64,000 bases of DNA from Phoronis australis. Its lineage: Eukaryota; Phoronida; Phoronidae. The stretch spans positions 1 to 64,000 of the forward strand of contig NMRA01000445.1 in the NCBI GenBank assembly GCA_002633005.1, in the 5' to 3' direction. A model generated the notes under the pieces. It ran no database searches. It was given only the letters and a program-made list of their open reading frames with translations, and was not told the DNA's origin. The position numbers were made by a program, and so were the translations under genes. Shown one piece after another: positions 12,201-23,100 of the stretch; positions within the stretch are counted from its first letter, which is position 1; every line of letters begins with the position of its first letter.

Positions 12201-12676
12201 TCTCAGTGGGTGTGTGTTCCCTATTGGGTCTGTGTCTCAGTGGGTGGGTGTTCCCTATTGGGTCTGTGTCTCAGTGGGTGTGATGCTGGATGAAAGACTG
12301 CTGGGTACGCTTAAAGCTAAACCAGAATGGTAACAACATTTTGTTGGGAAAATTCACTTAGTGTGAGGAAATGTTTATTACGTAACCAACTTGTGGAGTC
12401 ATGATTTTTGCTAATCGTTTTCAGTGTACACAGTTCATCAGTGCCCTTAATCTCACCAAGACTATACCTTTAGTCATCACCACAGTGCTGAATCCTGAAG
12501 ATGTCTGTGAAATTGCTGGTGCTTGTAGTCCAACTCTGTCGCCAGAAGATGTCGCCACAAGCCGTATGATGTCAGCTGTGAGCATGCTGCTGAAGCAGCA
12601 CTTGCCAGATAGCCAGGTTGACAAGATGAATAAGAATTTGAAAATGAAAAAGAAGTCATTCTCTAAAGTTTTATAA
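3152..12676 (+). CDS. Saposin-like protein with two saposin B domains (7 coding exons)
   Basis: Exons join in frame as 3152-3221, 5204-5253, 6087-6221, 8637-8736, 10561-10715, 11814-11876 and 12425-12676: 825 nt, 274 residues plus stop. All introns are GT-AG. Residues 1 to about 23 form a signal peptide. Saposin domain 1 has cysteines at 44, 47, 75, 86, 109 and 115, and domain 2 at 152, 155, 181, 192, 219 and 225. Both show the CxxC, C-x(10)-C, C-x(5)-C pattern that makes the three saposin disulphides. Sequons lie at N61, N81, N104 and N200. Saposins bind and lift lipids for lysosomal hydrolases. This protein has two domains instead of prosaposin's four and ends in a basic Lys-rich tail. It could be a prosaposin-like activator or a secreted lipid-binding or antimicrobial saposin; the family is clear, the exact role is not. 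Confidence 0.9.
5204..5253 (+). CDS. Saposin-like gene, exon 2
   Basis: Acceptor TTTCAG precedes 5204 and donor GTAAGT follows 5253. The 50 bp encode a short polar linker (GAPLSHEPPQHEKVGKD) between the signal peptide and the first saposin domain. Phase continues from exon 1 and closes at phase 0. Confidence 0.85.
6087..6221 (+). CDS. Saposin-like gene, exon 3 (first half of saposin domain 1)
   Basis: The exon encodes 45 codons holding the CYGC motif and the third cysteine of domain 1. It starts after TTGCAG and ends at a slightly non-consensus donor, GTCAGT. That site is the one that preserves phase 0 into exon 4. Confidence 0.85.
6370..6830 (+). repeat. Dispersed degenerate repeat (family A), intronic copies
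   Basis: Two or three degenerate units share the phrase order 'gccccctagtggcattttt', 'gtatctcc', 'gatttttgtgaaatttggc'. The same units recur at 11380-11560 and 15440-16560, and inverted at 41740-43260. Units carry CTCF-like cores at 6388-6399 and 6667-6680. No coding frame runs through them. Confidence 0.6.
7267..7697. repeat. Fold-back element with ~21-bp internal repeats
   Basis: Two inverted arms, about 7267-7455 and 7487-7697, surround a spacer of about 30 bp. Each arm is itself a degenerate tandem array of ~20-21 bp units built on AAACACGGnnnACGGACTCAC. The right arm carries one extra 21-bp unit. The element lies in intron 3 of the saposin-like gene, so the pre-mRNA could fold into a hairpin of roughly 190 bp. 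Confidence 0.85.
8637..8736 (+). CDS. Saposin-like gene, exon 4 (second half of saposin domain 1)
   Basis: The exon follows a TTTTCAG acceptor and ends at GTAAGT. It encodes cysteines 4 to 6 of domain 1, including the closing C-x5-C (ICQQLTLC). Confidence 0.85.
10561..10715 (+). CDS. Saposin-like gene, exon 5 (linker and start of saposin domain 2)
   Basis: Acceptor TATTTCAG precedes it and donor GTAAGA follows. It encodes an interdomain linker of about 30 residues and then the CTFC pair that opens the second saposin domain. Exon phases repeat those of domain 1, as expected after domain duplication. Confidence 0.85.
11380..11560 (+). repeat. Dispersed degenerate repeat (family A), single copy
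   Basis: One degenerate unit lies in intron 5 of the saposin-like gene. It includes 'atttcaatgaaacttccca' and 'gcaccatctagtggtcattttgt', matching phrases of the family at 6370-6830 and 15440-16560. Confidence 0.5.
11814..11876 (+). CDS. Saposin-like gene, exon 6
   Basis: These 21 codons carry the third cysteine of saposin domain 2 (YVQDVCKKLPEP). The exon has a TTGTAG acceptor, a GTAAGT donor and phase 0 at both ends. Confidence 0.85.
12018..12289 (+). repeat. 34-bp minisatellite, 8 units
   Basis: Eight head-to-tail copies of a 34-bp unit (TATTGGGTCTGTGTCTCAGT plus GGGTGTGTGTTCCC) with few differences, in intron 6 of the saposin-like gene. All three forward frames are open across it, a property of the unit and not a sign of coding. 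Confidence 0.95.
12425..12676 (+). CDS. Saposin-like gene, terminal coding exon 7
   Basis: Acceptor TTTTCAG ends at 12424. The exon encodes cysteines 4 to 6 of domain 2, then an amphipathic segment and a Lys-rich tail, with TAA at 12674-12676. An AATAAA at 13645-13650 is a possible but distant poly(A) signal. Confidence 0.85.
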   Translation, partial: CTQFISALNLTKTIPLVITTVLNPEDVCEIAGACSPTLSPEDVATSRMMSAVSMLLKQHLPDSQVDKMNKNLKMKKKSFSKVL

Positions 12677-13025
12677 GTGGGCTTGTTTGCAAGCTGGGTG
12701 GTATCTGTTATCCTCCAACATTGTGCAATGTTCAGAGAAATGGTAATTTTATGCAAATTGTTGAGGTGTTTACAGCTTCAGAATGGTGTTTCCTGTGTTT
12801 GGAAATCTTTATGTTGGAAAAGTTTGTTACACTATTGTTTAAGAAAATTAGATGAATATTGATTTGCAAAGTACTTTTTTGTTGTTATGCCTACCTTAAA
12901 GAGAAATTATTGCGAGAAAATTTATTTTTTAAATGAACCTCAGTGTGGATTCGAATCTAGACCTTCGCGGTGGCAGGGTAAGACTCAGCTGACTTAGCCA
13001 AGTCCCTCTTAGTATATGGCAGACT

Positions 13026-13131
13026 CTTATAAGTGCTTTTAAGCACTTATAAGATATGGGCTAAAATTAAGGCCAGCGACTTTACAAATTAAAATTTGTA
13101 AAGTCGCTGGCCTTAATTTTAGCCCATATCT
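13026..13131. repeat. Two abutting perfect hairpins (13-bp and 39-bp arms)
   Basis: The first has 13-bp arms at 13026-13038 and 13041-13053. The second has 39-bp arms at 13052-13090 and 13093-13131 with a 2-bp spacer. Both are perfect. They lie 350 bp past the saposin-like stop codon, possibly in its 3' UTR. They could be a snap-back mutation, a small fold-back element or an assembly artefact. Confidence 0.95.
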
Positions 13132-15439
13132 GGCAGTCGATGTTGCCTGAATTGGCAATATGTTGTAAGTCACAAAAACGGCAACAGTGTTTGTTGTTTG
13201 ATAGCTATTGTGAAAGCTATCAATTGTCTATCCCACCCAACAATAATCTTAAAAGTGTGTTTTTTCGGTTATGAAATTATAGTGATCCTTCCATAACTTG
13301 TTAATTAGAATAAGTTTAATGATAGTTTTTGCTTGATTGGCCCTCTCGTGTGCTTACAATCGACTTGTGTAGGAGGTGAAACACTCGCTGATCACAGTAA
13401 ATCTACATTTCCAACCACTGGCAATAGATCCTTTAAATTAACTACACTGCGATTAATGTGTGCATCAGTTTTTCTCTATTTCTGAGAAGGACAATTTTTG
13501 TTTTTTGTTCCGTAATCAGTTACTTTGCTGTATTCTTGTTTAAAGGACACTCCGATTCTAAACAAAAACTGCTGCTACTACACCTTCTCATGGCGAAGTC
13601 ACTTGAAAGATTATTTTGTTTTTAAGGCATGCGTTAACTCCAAAAATAAACAAATTTTGGTTTGGACCACTTAGGGTAATGAAATTGGTCTCAAATTGTT
13701 TTTTAGTCAAAATCATGATTTCTTAGCTTGGAAAGAACTCACATTTTCGTTATGTCTTCAGACTTGGCTCACAAAATTTCAGATCACTGCTTGAAATCAC
13801 TTAATTTGACTAAGAAACAATTTGAATAAGGTCAGACGGTGACTGATATTTTGTGAGGTTGGTCGAAGTAGTGAAATGTCAGTTCTTCCAGAGCCCACAA
13901 ATTACTCAGTCTAAACTGAGACAATTTCATAGCGGTTATATAATGGAGCGGTAATATAATGGCTCAAATCAAAAATTGTGTTTTGACAGGAAGCATGGGC
14001 TTAATATCCCTTTAAATGCAACAGAAAGGTATAAACTGTAAAAATTATCTAGTTTGGACAGTCCTTAAACTCTGAAATTGGGTAAAGGTTATGCTGTGGA
14101 CGATTTCACCCTGCATCATATTTCTCAAATATGGGACTCTCCGTTTTGTATCAATATAGTCTAAAAATAGATTTGGTTGTTCATAAAATTGTAGAAAATG
14201 GCCGCCAACAACAGTTTGTAATATCAAACTGAATGACCGTGTGTCGATGATCGTAAGTTTTAAATTTGAGATGGTCAGTATGGGCTTTGACTGTTGTTAA
14301 TTACGCTCCTGTTCATGTGTTACGTAATTACAGAGGATATGTGATTGACCAGTACGCTCCCACCTCTACTCGATGCAACGGCTTGGAATTGCCTTTGTGG
14401 GAAATCATTTGCATTTGACTAGTGCTGAGAGCAATATGACATAAGGCAACTCTTTAACTACTCATGACCGAATTCTACAGCAGATGTTTTCTTCAAGATA
14501 AGAATGTAACATGTAACACGTAGCTCATGCAAGCCTATTGTGGATTTAACTATTGAGCATTATTCTCTGTGTTAGGAATTACTATTGCAGCCGAGGTTTT
14601 CAAAAGGCATCAGGCTACCTGCACTCTTTTATTAGGTTTTCAATATCTGAATAATAGTTTAGGCGTGGCCCATTTTGCTTTGTTATTGTATTGCAACTAG
14701 CCATGGTTGTTTAGTGAAGTGTTTGTTATTTCCATTGCAGTGTACTGGGAATTTTGTGAGCTGATGTTTGTTGCTTATTTGCATTCCCCTTTGTGGTCAA
14801 TAAATGTGTAAGATGTCAGATTTCCGCCTGATGTTTTCTTCATGGACTGCAGGTAGCCTACATTAGCTGCTTCTAAAAGTTTGGTGGGAACTCCGACCTT
14901 GAAAACATTTAATTGATTTTTTGCTTTGCTGTATGAATAGGGGAATGTCACCCTAATCATAAAATATGATGAGCGGTCAGTAAACAGGGCTCACAGTTTT
15001 CTCTTTTTAGAGCCGAATTTTCTCTTTTTGGATTTAATTTCCCGTTTTATGATTTCCGGTTTCCTCTTTTTCATTATTTTGATTTTATTCATGCAAGAAA
15101 AGTTTCAAATACAGTTAAATTTTACAACACAAAAAAATTATTACTCAAGCCTGTAGAGCGTTATGTCATCTGAAAAATTGTTCTTTTTCGTCATTGGTCA
15201 TCACAAGCCCTGGGTGTAAGATCTTTGGAGAAACATGATCCGAGATGAACTGCTCAGAATTTTCGTAATCGATAGTTTATATATCGATCTCGTCTTCGTG
15301 TTTAAGCTACAGAGTGTAAACTATGAATGATTGTAATGACAACAGCATTTTTATATGGGACTGGGACCAAATATTTATGTTTGTATGTGGGTGTGTGTGT
15401 GTGTGCGCGCGCGCGCGCGCATAGTTGTCGTCATCATCT

Positions 15440-16560
15440 CTGTTCAGGCATCTGGCGTCGGCTGCTGTGTCTCTAAAAACCTCCAAGAGGATCTTTATGA
15501 AAGTTAGCAAAGCAAATGCGTTCCTATGGAGATGACGACGGCGACTACTTTCGGACGGATCTGGCTTCGCTGCCCCAGCGGATGTTTTGCATTTGCCTCT
15601 GTTCACTGTATCTCCGGAGACCTTTACAGATGTTTTCGTGAAATTTGGCAATCGTAGGTTTCTGCATGCGACCGACGACGGCGCATTCTAATTTTCGGAC
15701 TTACTCGAAACAATCTGTGCACGTAGTAGCCATTTTTGTGATTTACAAATTTAGTTTTGGCGTCCGCGTTGGCAGAAGTATTCACCAGGCCTGACGTCGA
15801 TTTTCGGACGGGTCCGACTACTGTATGATCTGACTACTTACTGTCAGTCGTGATATTTTTTGTGTCTGCGGCTGTATCTCCTTAACCCTTCCAGGATCTT
15901 CGTGAACTTTGCAAATGTTTTTCTATGAATGTGGTCAAGGGATGGCGACGACTTTGGGTATCGCTTTGTGTCCCCGAGTGGCTAGGCTTTCGGCTCGATC
16001 AACAGATTTCTTGAAACTTGGCAAATAGGTTTCTAGTTAAGGAGATGAAAAATCATCCCGTGTTTGGGGATGGATTCGAAGTATTCTGCTTCACGTAGAG
16101 GCCATTTTTATCTGTTTTGTCGTCGTCCTCATTCACTACCTGCCAAAGCGCACGAAGGTTCGTTATCGAAATTCGCAAATGTTCCTGCTAAGACTACGAC
16201 GTTGATTTTCGAACGGACGCGGTTACCGTGGCGTAGTCTTGTTTTTTTTTTTTTGGCATCTACTGTACTGCTGTATCTAGAACGAAACAACTTACATTGG
16301 TCATTTGGTTTTGTGATTTAATTTGACTATATAGTATATTCCTGTCGTCTTTCGAGTGTATATCCAGCTCATGTGTCTTCCTAGTGGCAGTTTTTACGTT
16401 TACCTCGGTATCTTTTGAGTTCCTCCACGGATTTTCCTGAAATTGTACAAAAATGGTTTCCACGATGGCGCATTTTCAGGCGGGTTCGACGTATTCTGAG
16501 CCACCAACTGGCCTTTGTCTCCACTGAGACGCACACCGTTTGCGGTGTAATCGTGGGCAC
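15440..16560 (+). repeat. Dispersed degenerate repeat (family A), tandem array ~1.1 kb
   Basis: At least five diverged units of roughly 170-250 bp. Each has 'ctgtatctcc', then 'gatcttcgtgaaatttggcaaatg', 'gtttctat', 'gacgacgattttcggacggg', and usually 'tagtggccatttttgtg'. Apparent open frames such as 16064-16321 lie inside the units and are chance products. Confidence 0.7.
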
Positions 16561-19500
16561 ATTAAAACTCTGTGTTGCTCAAATTAAAGTGAACAGTGAG
16601 GTTTTCTACGGAATGATCAAGTACAGATAATGAGGTGATCGAGAGTTGGCGCTCGGTTCGCAACGCCGTCTTTCAAGCGTTCCCCGCCGTTTCTCTTCTT
16701 GGGGCCCCTACCTAAACTATGTCATTTTGGGGTCTGTGCTACCTCGTTTGATTTACTCAGGTGTCGTCACCACCGACGAAAAATGTGTAGCTAAACCTGG
16801 GACGATTTATCTAGGACAATGCAGACAAGAACTGAAACCAGACTAAAATTTGAAATAAAAAAACAGTCAATTGAAAGAGCATCGACCTGTTGCTCTTGTG
16901 ATATTCGACGCCTTCCTGTGGACGTAACTTTGAGTCACTCTGCTATTTGGGTCGCAGTGCTTAGTTTTTTCCGAAGCAATCAAAAACAAGCAATTGAACT
17001 CTGTTTTAGTCACGTGGCAATCATGTATCAATTGATTATTTAATGGCATAACGTGTTGTGTTATTACAAACGGTAACTATAAACGTGTACCTGTTATACA
17101 ACTGTACGCGTATAACTGCGTCTCCTATGTCATCACTTAAGCCTGAATAACTGAGCTTTTATATTTTGGTTGATAATCTACGACCCGGCAGACAGCGCCA
17201 AAACTTGGGGGTATATTTTAAAGGGAAGGACGTTTTGCCTCAAGCAAGGGGCAAAACTCGTGATTATTAAATAGCATGCGGAAGAATTCTCAATATTTTT
17301 TATTTCCAATATTCAACGGGAAATGCGAGAGATAATTTAAATCTAGGGCGTCTTGCCCAACCCTATTCTACTCTTCCGTTAGGAAGGAACTTCCAATCAT
17401 GCTGAAAAAGACTTCAGAAAAGGCAAATAACGATCTCACTATTTACAAGCTGACGAGCACAATGACGCATCTGATGTCTAACTCAGTCCGGCGTCCATGG
17501 CTGGAAATTATTCGGACCATCAAAGTCACTTCCGGAGTTAACCTGCATAATGATATAGAACCGGAGAACTCCATGGACTTGACAATCTATCTAAAATAAA
17601 CTGAAAATTGTAGTTTAAGCCAAAATGACGCAAGAGACGGCTGTCTTTTCGGCTGTCTATTAGTACAGCAGTGTTCGTATTTTCTGTGATCACGTGGATG
17701 GTAATAGCATACATTTATTTTGTTGAAAATTGAATTCAGTGACATAAATAATGATAAAAACTGGCATCACGTGAGAGTCACGTGACCTGGCCCTTGGGAC
17801 ATTTCAAGAGATTCATCACAATCTTTGTCAGCTGTTTGTTGGGAGTGGAGTGCGTCCTCGTGGTTGGAAAATATTAATGATGCTGGGTCAGACGGGTTAT
17901 ACATCTTCACCTCTACAGGCACTGCTCCTGAAAATAGTTTGAATTAGTAAAGTGAGTGTTGTTGACGAACGTTCTTTGAAAAAAATGTCGAAGTCTCATC
18001 TGTTATACATTACAAACACGCATACGATGAATGCATGCATACATTAACCATACTAATGTGTAACACAAAGCAAGTACACATACGTTTCTCCCCCCCCCCC
18101 CCATACCTTTCATGCAAATGAGTGAAAGTGAACGATTCACGTATAAATAATTTTCATAATAGAGGAGTTTCATAAACATTTATCATGCGAACATGCGTAA
18201 TTATTTGGGTGACCTTGGCGTCCAAAAAAGAGCCTCCCCCAGGATGGTCTTTCGGAAAAACTGGTAAACCGGCTATTTAAGAAATTTGTATTCAGCTTTC
18301 AGCAATAAGCTTCTTTATACGTTATGTGACATGAAGAAGTTTTTTTATTACTCAGTCACCAACTGGTGAGACTACGAATCGGCTCACCAGTTGGCTCACC
18401 ATGCAAGACCTGCGGAGCAAAATGTCGTGGAAATTATTGAAGCCCGCTCAAAAATAATTCAGCAAACATCCGTTTTAAATGAAGACTGAAAGCGTTAGAA
18501 ACATAAATCAGAAAGTTAGTTGTGAATGTTGTCAAAATGTGACTACTTTGTAAAACGAAAATCAAATTGCTCTCACAAAATCGATCTCGTAACATTGCTA
18601 ACCGTTATACGCCTCCATTACCAACAAAAGAACATAGAAACCAGATTTTATGGGAGTTGGCGACCTGCGGATTCAAAATTAAATACTGTATGTACTCACT
18701 GCCTGTGACTCTAGTTGCGGGCTCATTGAGCAATAATGATTGGACGAGCGTGGAAATTTATCTCGAAAACGCTTCAGTTATATGGGAAGCCAATCGTCTT
18801 TATTGCCATTTTTGGTTCCATTGCGATTTTCTTGTTATCCTATATAAACTTTATAAATTTTCAACTTAATTATTTTTTCCGGCTCTAATTAATTATGCAT
18901 GAGCCAATCCGGAACTGAATTTCTCGGCCCGAGGCTCCGGATTCTTTCGGCTGCTTACAGTGGTTTCACTTGAGTTTCAAAAAGCAATCCTAGCGGAACA
19001 GAGAAGGGCGTTAGCAGGCACCTGCACGATTTCTGCGTACATGTGTCAGTCATAAACTGTCATTTGACTGTAAGAAATGCTTTCAGTACGCACAATGGGT
19101 TTGCACAGCTTTCGCCGAAGAGTGAACGGGCTGCGCTGCATTATTGACACGAACGAGCCGACGGATACCGTCATCCACTAAAATCAATAAGACGAAACTT
19201 CTGAACCCTTTGAAATCTCATTGGGCATGCATCCCGGTCGCCACCCAACACTTTACAGGTAGTATATAAGACGGGAAAGTGACGGTCTATTTTGTTACAA
19301 AATGACTGTACATCAAGACGTATGCGATGTCAAACGCGGCTGGAAATACGTGTGAATTAGAATTTGTCGGGGAATGATTCTTCGGACCGCGAGCGGCGCC
19401 ACTTCTGGAGTGACGTATCCATATATAGTTAGAATCCGAGAAAAAAGTGTTATTGCGTACATTCCTACGACTATGCAGTTCTCGGATTTGTCATACTACT

Positions 19501-19654
19501 TGTGTTAAACTGTTCGCACATTGTATGTCGCTAAAATATGTGTAGTGCGCAAGAATGTAAACGTAATGCATTCAAAGTAATATCGATGAAAGTAAAGCGG
19601 AAACGAACCATGTAGAACGTTACGTGACCTGTCATCCGTCTTGCACATTGCTAA

Positions 19655-20157
19655 TCATAAACGTTTTGCGGAAAATTCAGAAACTGATTTTTTTGGAAAT
19701 TTAAACTTACCATCAAATTTATTAGAGCTGTTAGTTTCACTTCCGAAGTGGACCTTCCTTTTCCTTCGAGGCAGCACCCTTCCAACGCGGTTCTTTTTAC
19801 GGATGATAAAACCAACAGAAATGCTTAGTGCTATGACAGCCAAACACGCTGCAACGCTGAAGGCAAGCGCTGAAGTTTTTATTTGAAATGCAGAGGACTC
19901 TAGCGCTTTGACCCCTGGCGGTGATGTTCGGTTGTCGGTGACAACAGTTTTTTTTAATGTTCTTCCTTCGCTTTCAGGCGACGGCGGCGTTGACGCTAAA
20001 TCCCCTTTCACAGTGCTAGCAAGCGTTTTTAAACCTTTGTTGTACGCTACAGAAATTGTGGACTTAACGATCCTTTTTGTTCTTTGTGTTGGACCTTTCG
20101 TTGATAAGGATTTGCTGGACACCCAGCGTATACGATGTGGCGCCACCTTTCTGTTAT
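19655..20157 (-). CDS. TNF-receptor-like gene, exon 2 (stalk, TM and tail)
   Basis: Acceptor TTTGTTTCAG precedes 20157 on the minus strand. The first two bases complete the codon begun by exon 1, giving Asp71. The exon encodes the stalk, one hydrophobic helix (ALAFSVAACLAVIALSISVG), a stop-transfer RKK and a Lys/Arg/Ser tail. The TGA stop is at 19655-19657. Confidence 0.75.
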
Positions 20158-23100
20158 CTGAAACAAATTGTGTATTAATTTTTAAATAGAAAACCATCTT
20201 GGACCGTTGCTGTCTAAAACATATATAACAAAGCTCAGCTCATGACTACACGGAATGGAGGGAGAGTAGGTAGAGTTGATTCCCAAAAAGTCATTAGTTT
20301 TTCGTTTGTTGAAACCGTTCATTGATTTACTAATTAAAATAGAATTTACATGTTCACTGTGTGTTCTCAGGTCCTCTAGTCCGATTACTTTGGCACCCTT
20401 CTCGAATCCCGGTTGTCAAATTTCGGCCGAATTGTCTTTCTTCGCCCTCTGACGGTCACCAACTTTGCATCTCCACACACGTCACGACCAAGGTATCGAA
20501 AACCCAGAATGTAGTAATAGGAGGGGCCATTATTTAGGTCTTAGTTAGTGATTGGTGTTAGATGTTGCACTATCTCGTATCTCGTTGACATTTTAAAAAT
20601 TATCTTCACACGTGGTCATTCTGTCCTAGAGCATAATGTTTTTTCGCTCGCTTTTATCATTAGTTTTGTGACAACACAGGTATTAGTCAGCTGGCCAAAA
20701 TCACCATTTTTAGATGGATGACGAAGTCATGTTAGAGGCAGGCAGCCAAAGTATTTATATTGGCCCTCTGTTGAAACTTAGGAAGGTTGCCATGGTGACA
20801 CATGCAACGTCCATGGTCATCGGTATTTTGTCAGTCAACATCAGTTATTTCAGATTTGGAGGCAAATTCATGTTGGAACTAGGCAGTCTTGCCCAGAGTA
20901 CTTGGATTGGCTCTTTGCTGAACTTTAAAGGTATTGCTAAGCTGATTAGTACTGTATCATTGTCATGACAACCAGGTATTTTCACGATCGAGACCACCAA
21001 TTTTAGTCTTGATGGCAGTCATGCTAGAAGGCGGACAACCAGTTAGTGACCTTCCTAAAAACTAAGAGGAGTTGCCAAGCTTGAACGTGCCCCGTTGCCA
21101 TGGTAACCAGGTATTGGAATTACTGCAGTTTAGTAAGCTCCACAAGCCACATATTAAAGACATCTTAAAGAATATAAAAGGGTTAAAGCAAACGCCATTT
21201 GTTTTACCAAAGATATGCTATAATCAGTAGGACTTTTAGAATATAGAAAAAGGTTGTCCAGACAACTCACGTAAACAAACATGGAAATAATCTTTAACAG
21301 CGTAAAAGTTTCGTACACACAGTGCAATAGATTTGCATCAAATATTAAGTAAAACCAGAGACTTACGGCTGCTATGTCAAAACCAGTAGCTTATTTTGAA
21401 AATCCAAAAATAGTTGTCATGGCAACTGCTTCAAATAATATTGTTAAGTGCTTCTTAAACGACATAAAACGTATGTCAAACGCTTGCAAGAGAATGTAAT
21501 GAAAAAAGCAATTATTTTTGGTTGGATTTATTTAAGGTGTGTCACGAATACCAATAACTGTACAAGTATAATTGGTTACCCTGACAACGGATTTGCATAT
21601 TCATCACAAGCAAGGAGACACTGCTATCGTATAATGATCACGGTGTTTTTGGACATAAGCACGGGATTCGTTTTGGGTTAGTTTTTGGCGCTAAACTTAG
21701 ATTCTTTCCAAGACCATAAAAAGAAGTTCATAATTCGTTTATACATGTATGTGTTACAATTACTGCAAACACGTAGCTCAACAAACTTTCTTGGCGTAGT
21801 CTTCCTTTTGTTTTATTGCACGTGCAGATTAGTTAGTAGCAACAACTTTGATTTTTCTATGTTTTCTTTTAAAATATGTAGAAATAGCTCTTCATCACAA
21901 GTTCAAAATGATTAACATTTTGTTGAGAAAAAGCATCAAATAATGTGACACGAAAAATAAAAAATGCAATTTTCCATCTCCCCAAAATATTCATATTGCT
22001 GACTGCTACGTGTATCTCCAAATTCCACTTCGTTTGTTTTCAATCACCATTAGCTACAACATTTAAAACTTTGTATAAGAATTCATGAATAAATAATAAA
22101 ATACAATACTGTTGTCTTTCGATTTTACGTACTTTGTAATTGTGTTGACCTCGACAATAATTTCACTTTCCGGTAAAGAGATGGTCAAAGCTAATAACTT
22201 CAAACAGTCTATCCCATTCAACAGCGACCGTAAATTGCGATTTTCGGTGGTCAAAAACGATAAACCACATCCCGACAAAGAAGAGAACTTTTAATTTAGA
22301 TCCCTTACCGCTATAAAATTTTTCTTAAATTGGGGGGTGATTTCTGGGTTTGCACAGACCTTTGAATTTGTTCTTCGTAAGACCGCGCTAAGCGCATAAA
22401 ATGTCTCTCCGCGACAAACCAGCTTGTAGAACCTGGTCTCAAGCACTAACGAATTCTCAATTATCTCCCAACCCTGAAGTCATCTCCAGTTTCACCAAGC
22501 AGAGAACAATTTGAGACCAGTTTCATAACTGTAGGGGTCAGTGTAAACCAATAGCGGGTTTTGTGATGGAAAGTGGGTTTATAGCTGGTTTGAGAAGAAA
22601 TTTGTACGGATGATTTACAATATTCAACATGTATTAAAAACATAATGCTAAGTACACAGTCGTTAGTAGCTACATGTAGATGATGATGTAAAAATTTTGA
22701 CAATTATCTTTTCCAGTATGACCAAATGTTTTAAAAAAAACGTAGTTTTAGAATAGTTCCCAAACGTCATAGTGAAGACAATTTTTTATCTACACCCGTA
22801 CACGATATTTTTGTGTCATGGTTAAAAAAATCAAGAGCTTTTGATAAAAGCGTATCTGTGTTAATCCCAAAAGTTGCCGTGTAATACATAGCTTTATCAG
22901 TAATGATAAAGCATTATCAGTATGGCTGAAGCTCACAACCTTTCGAAACGGCGAAATTCGAAACGAGATTCGGGTACATTAATTTATATTCTGATTGGAA
23001 TTTGTAATAGTAAAAATGTTCTAGCTCACGTCAGCAGTGAGATGCTAGCCGTCAGAATTCCTGTTAATTACATTTACTGAGAAAAATTACAAAACAAACT

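Larger units (their letters stand above)
12677..19654. other. Intergenic region between convergent genes; no gene supported
   Basis: No frame here shows recognisable coding sequence or credible splice structure. It contains the hairpins at 13026-13131, a GT/GC simple repeat near 15385-15420, the family A repeat array at 15440-16560 and a C-run near 18092. The 66-codon open frame at 17399-17599 has no recognisable motif. Confidence 0.5.

Noticed and set aside
11995-12333. 112-codon frame of repeated Val-Cys-Val-Ser-Val-Gly
   Set aside because: It is a by-product of the 34-bp minisatellite within intron 6 of the saposin-like gene; neighbouring frames are equally open.
12940-13020. tRNA-like B-box on the minus strand (GATTCGAATCC)
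   Set aside because: The T-stem does not pair well and no acceptor stem could be built, so it is at most a decayed tRNA-derived fragment.
17399-17599. 66-codon ATG-started frame in the intergenic region
   Set aside because: No recognisable motif, no splice context and no promoter evidence; the length is within chance expectation for this base composition.
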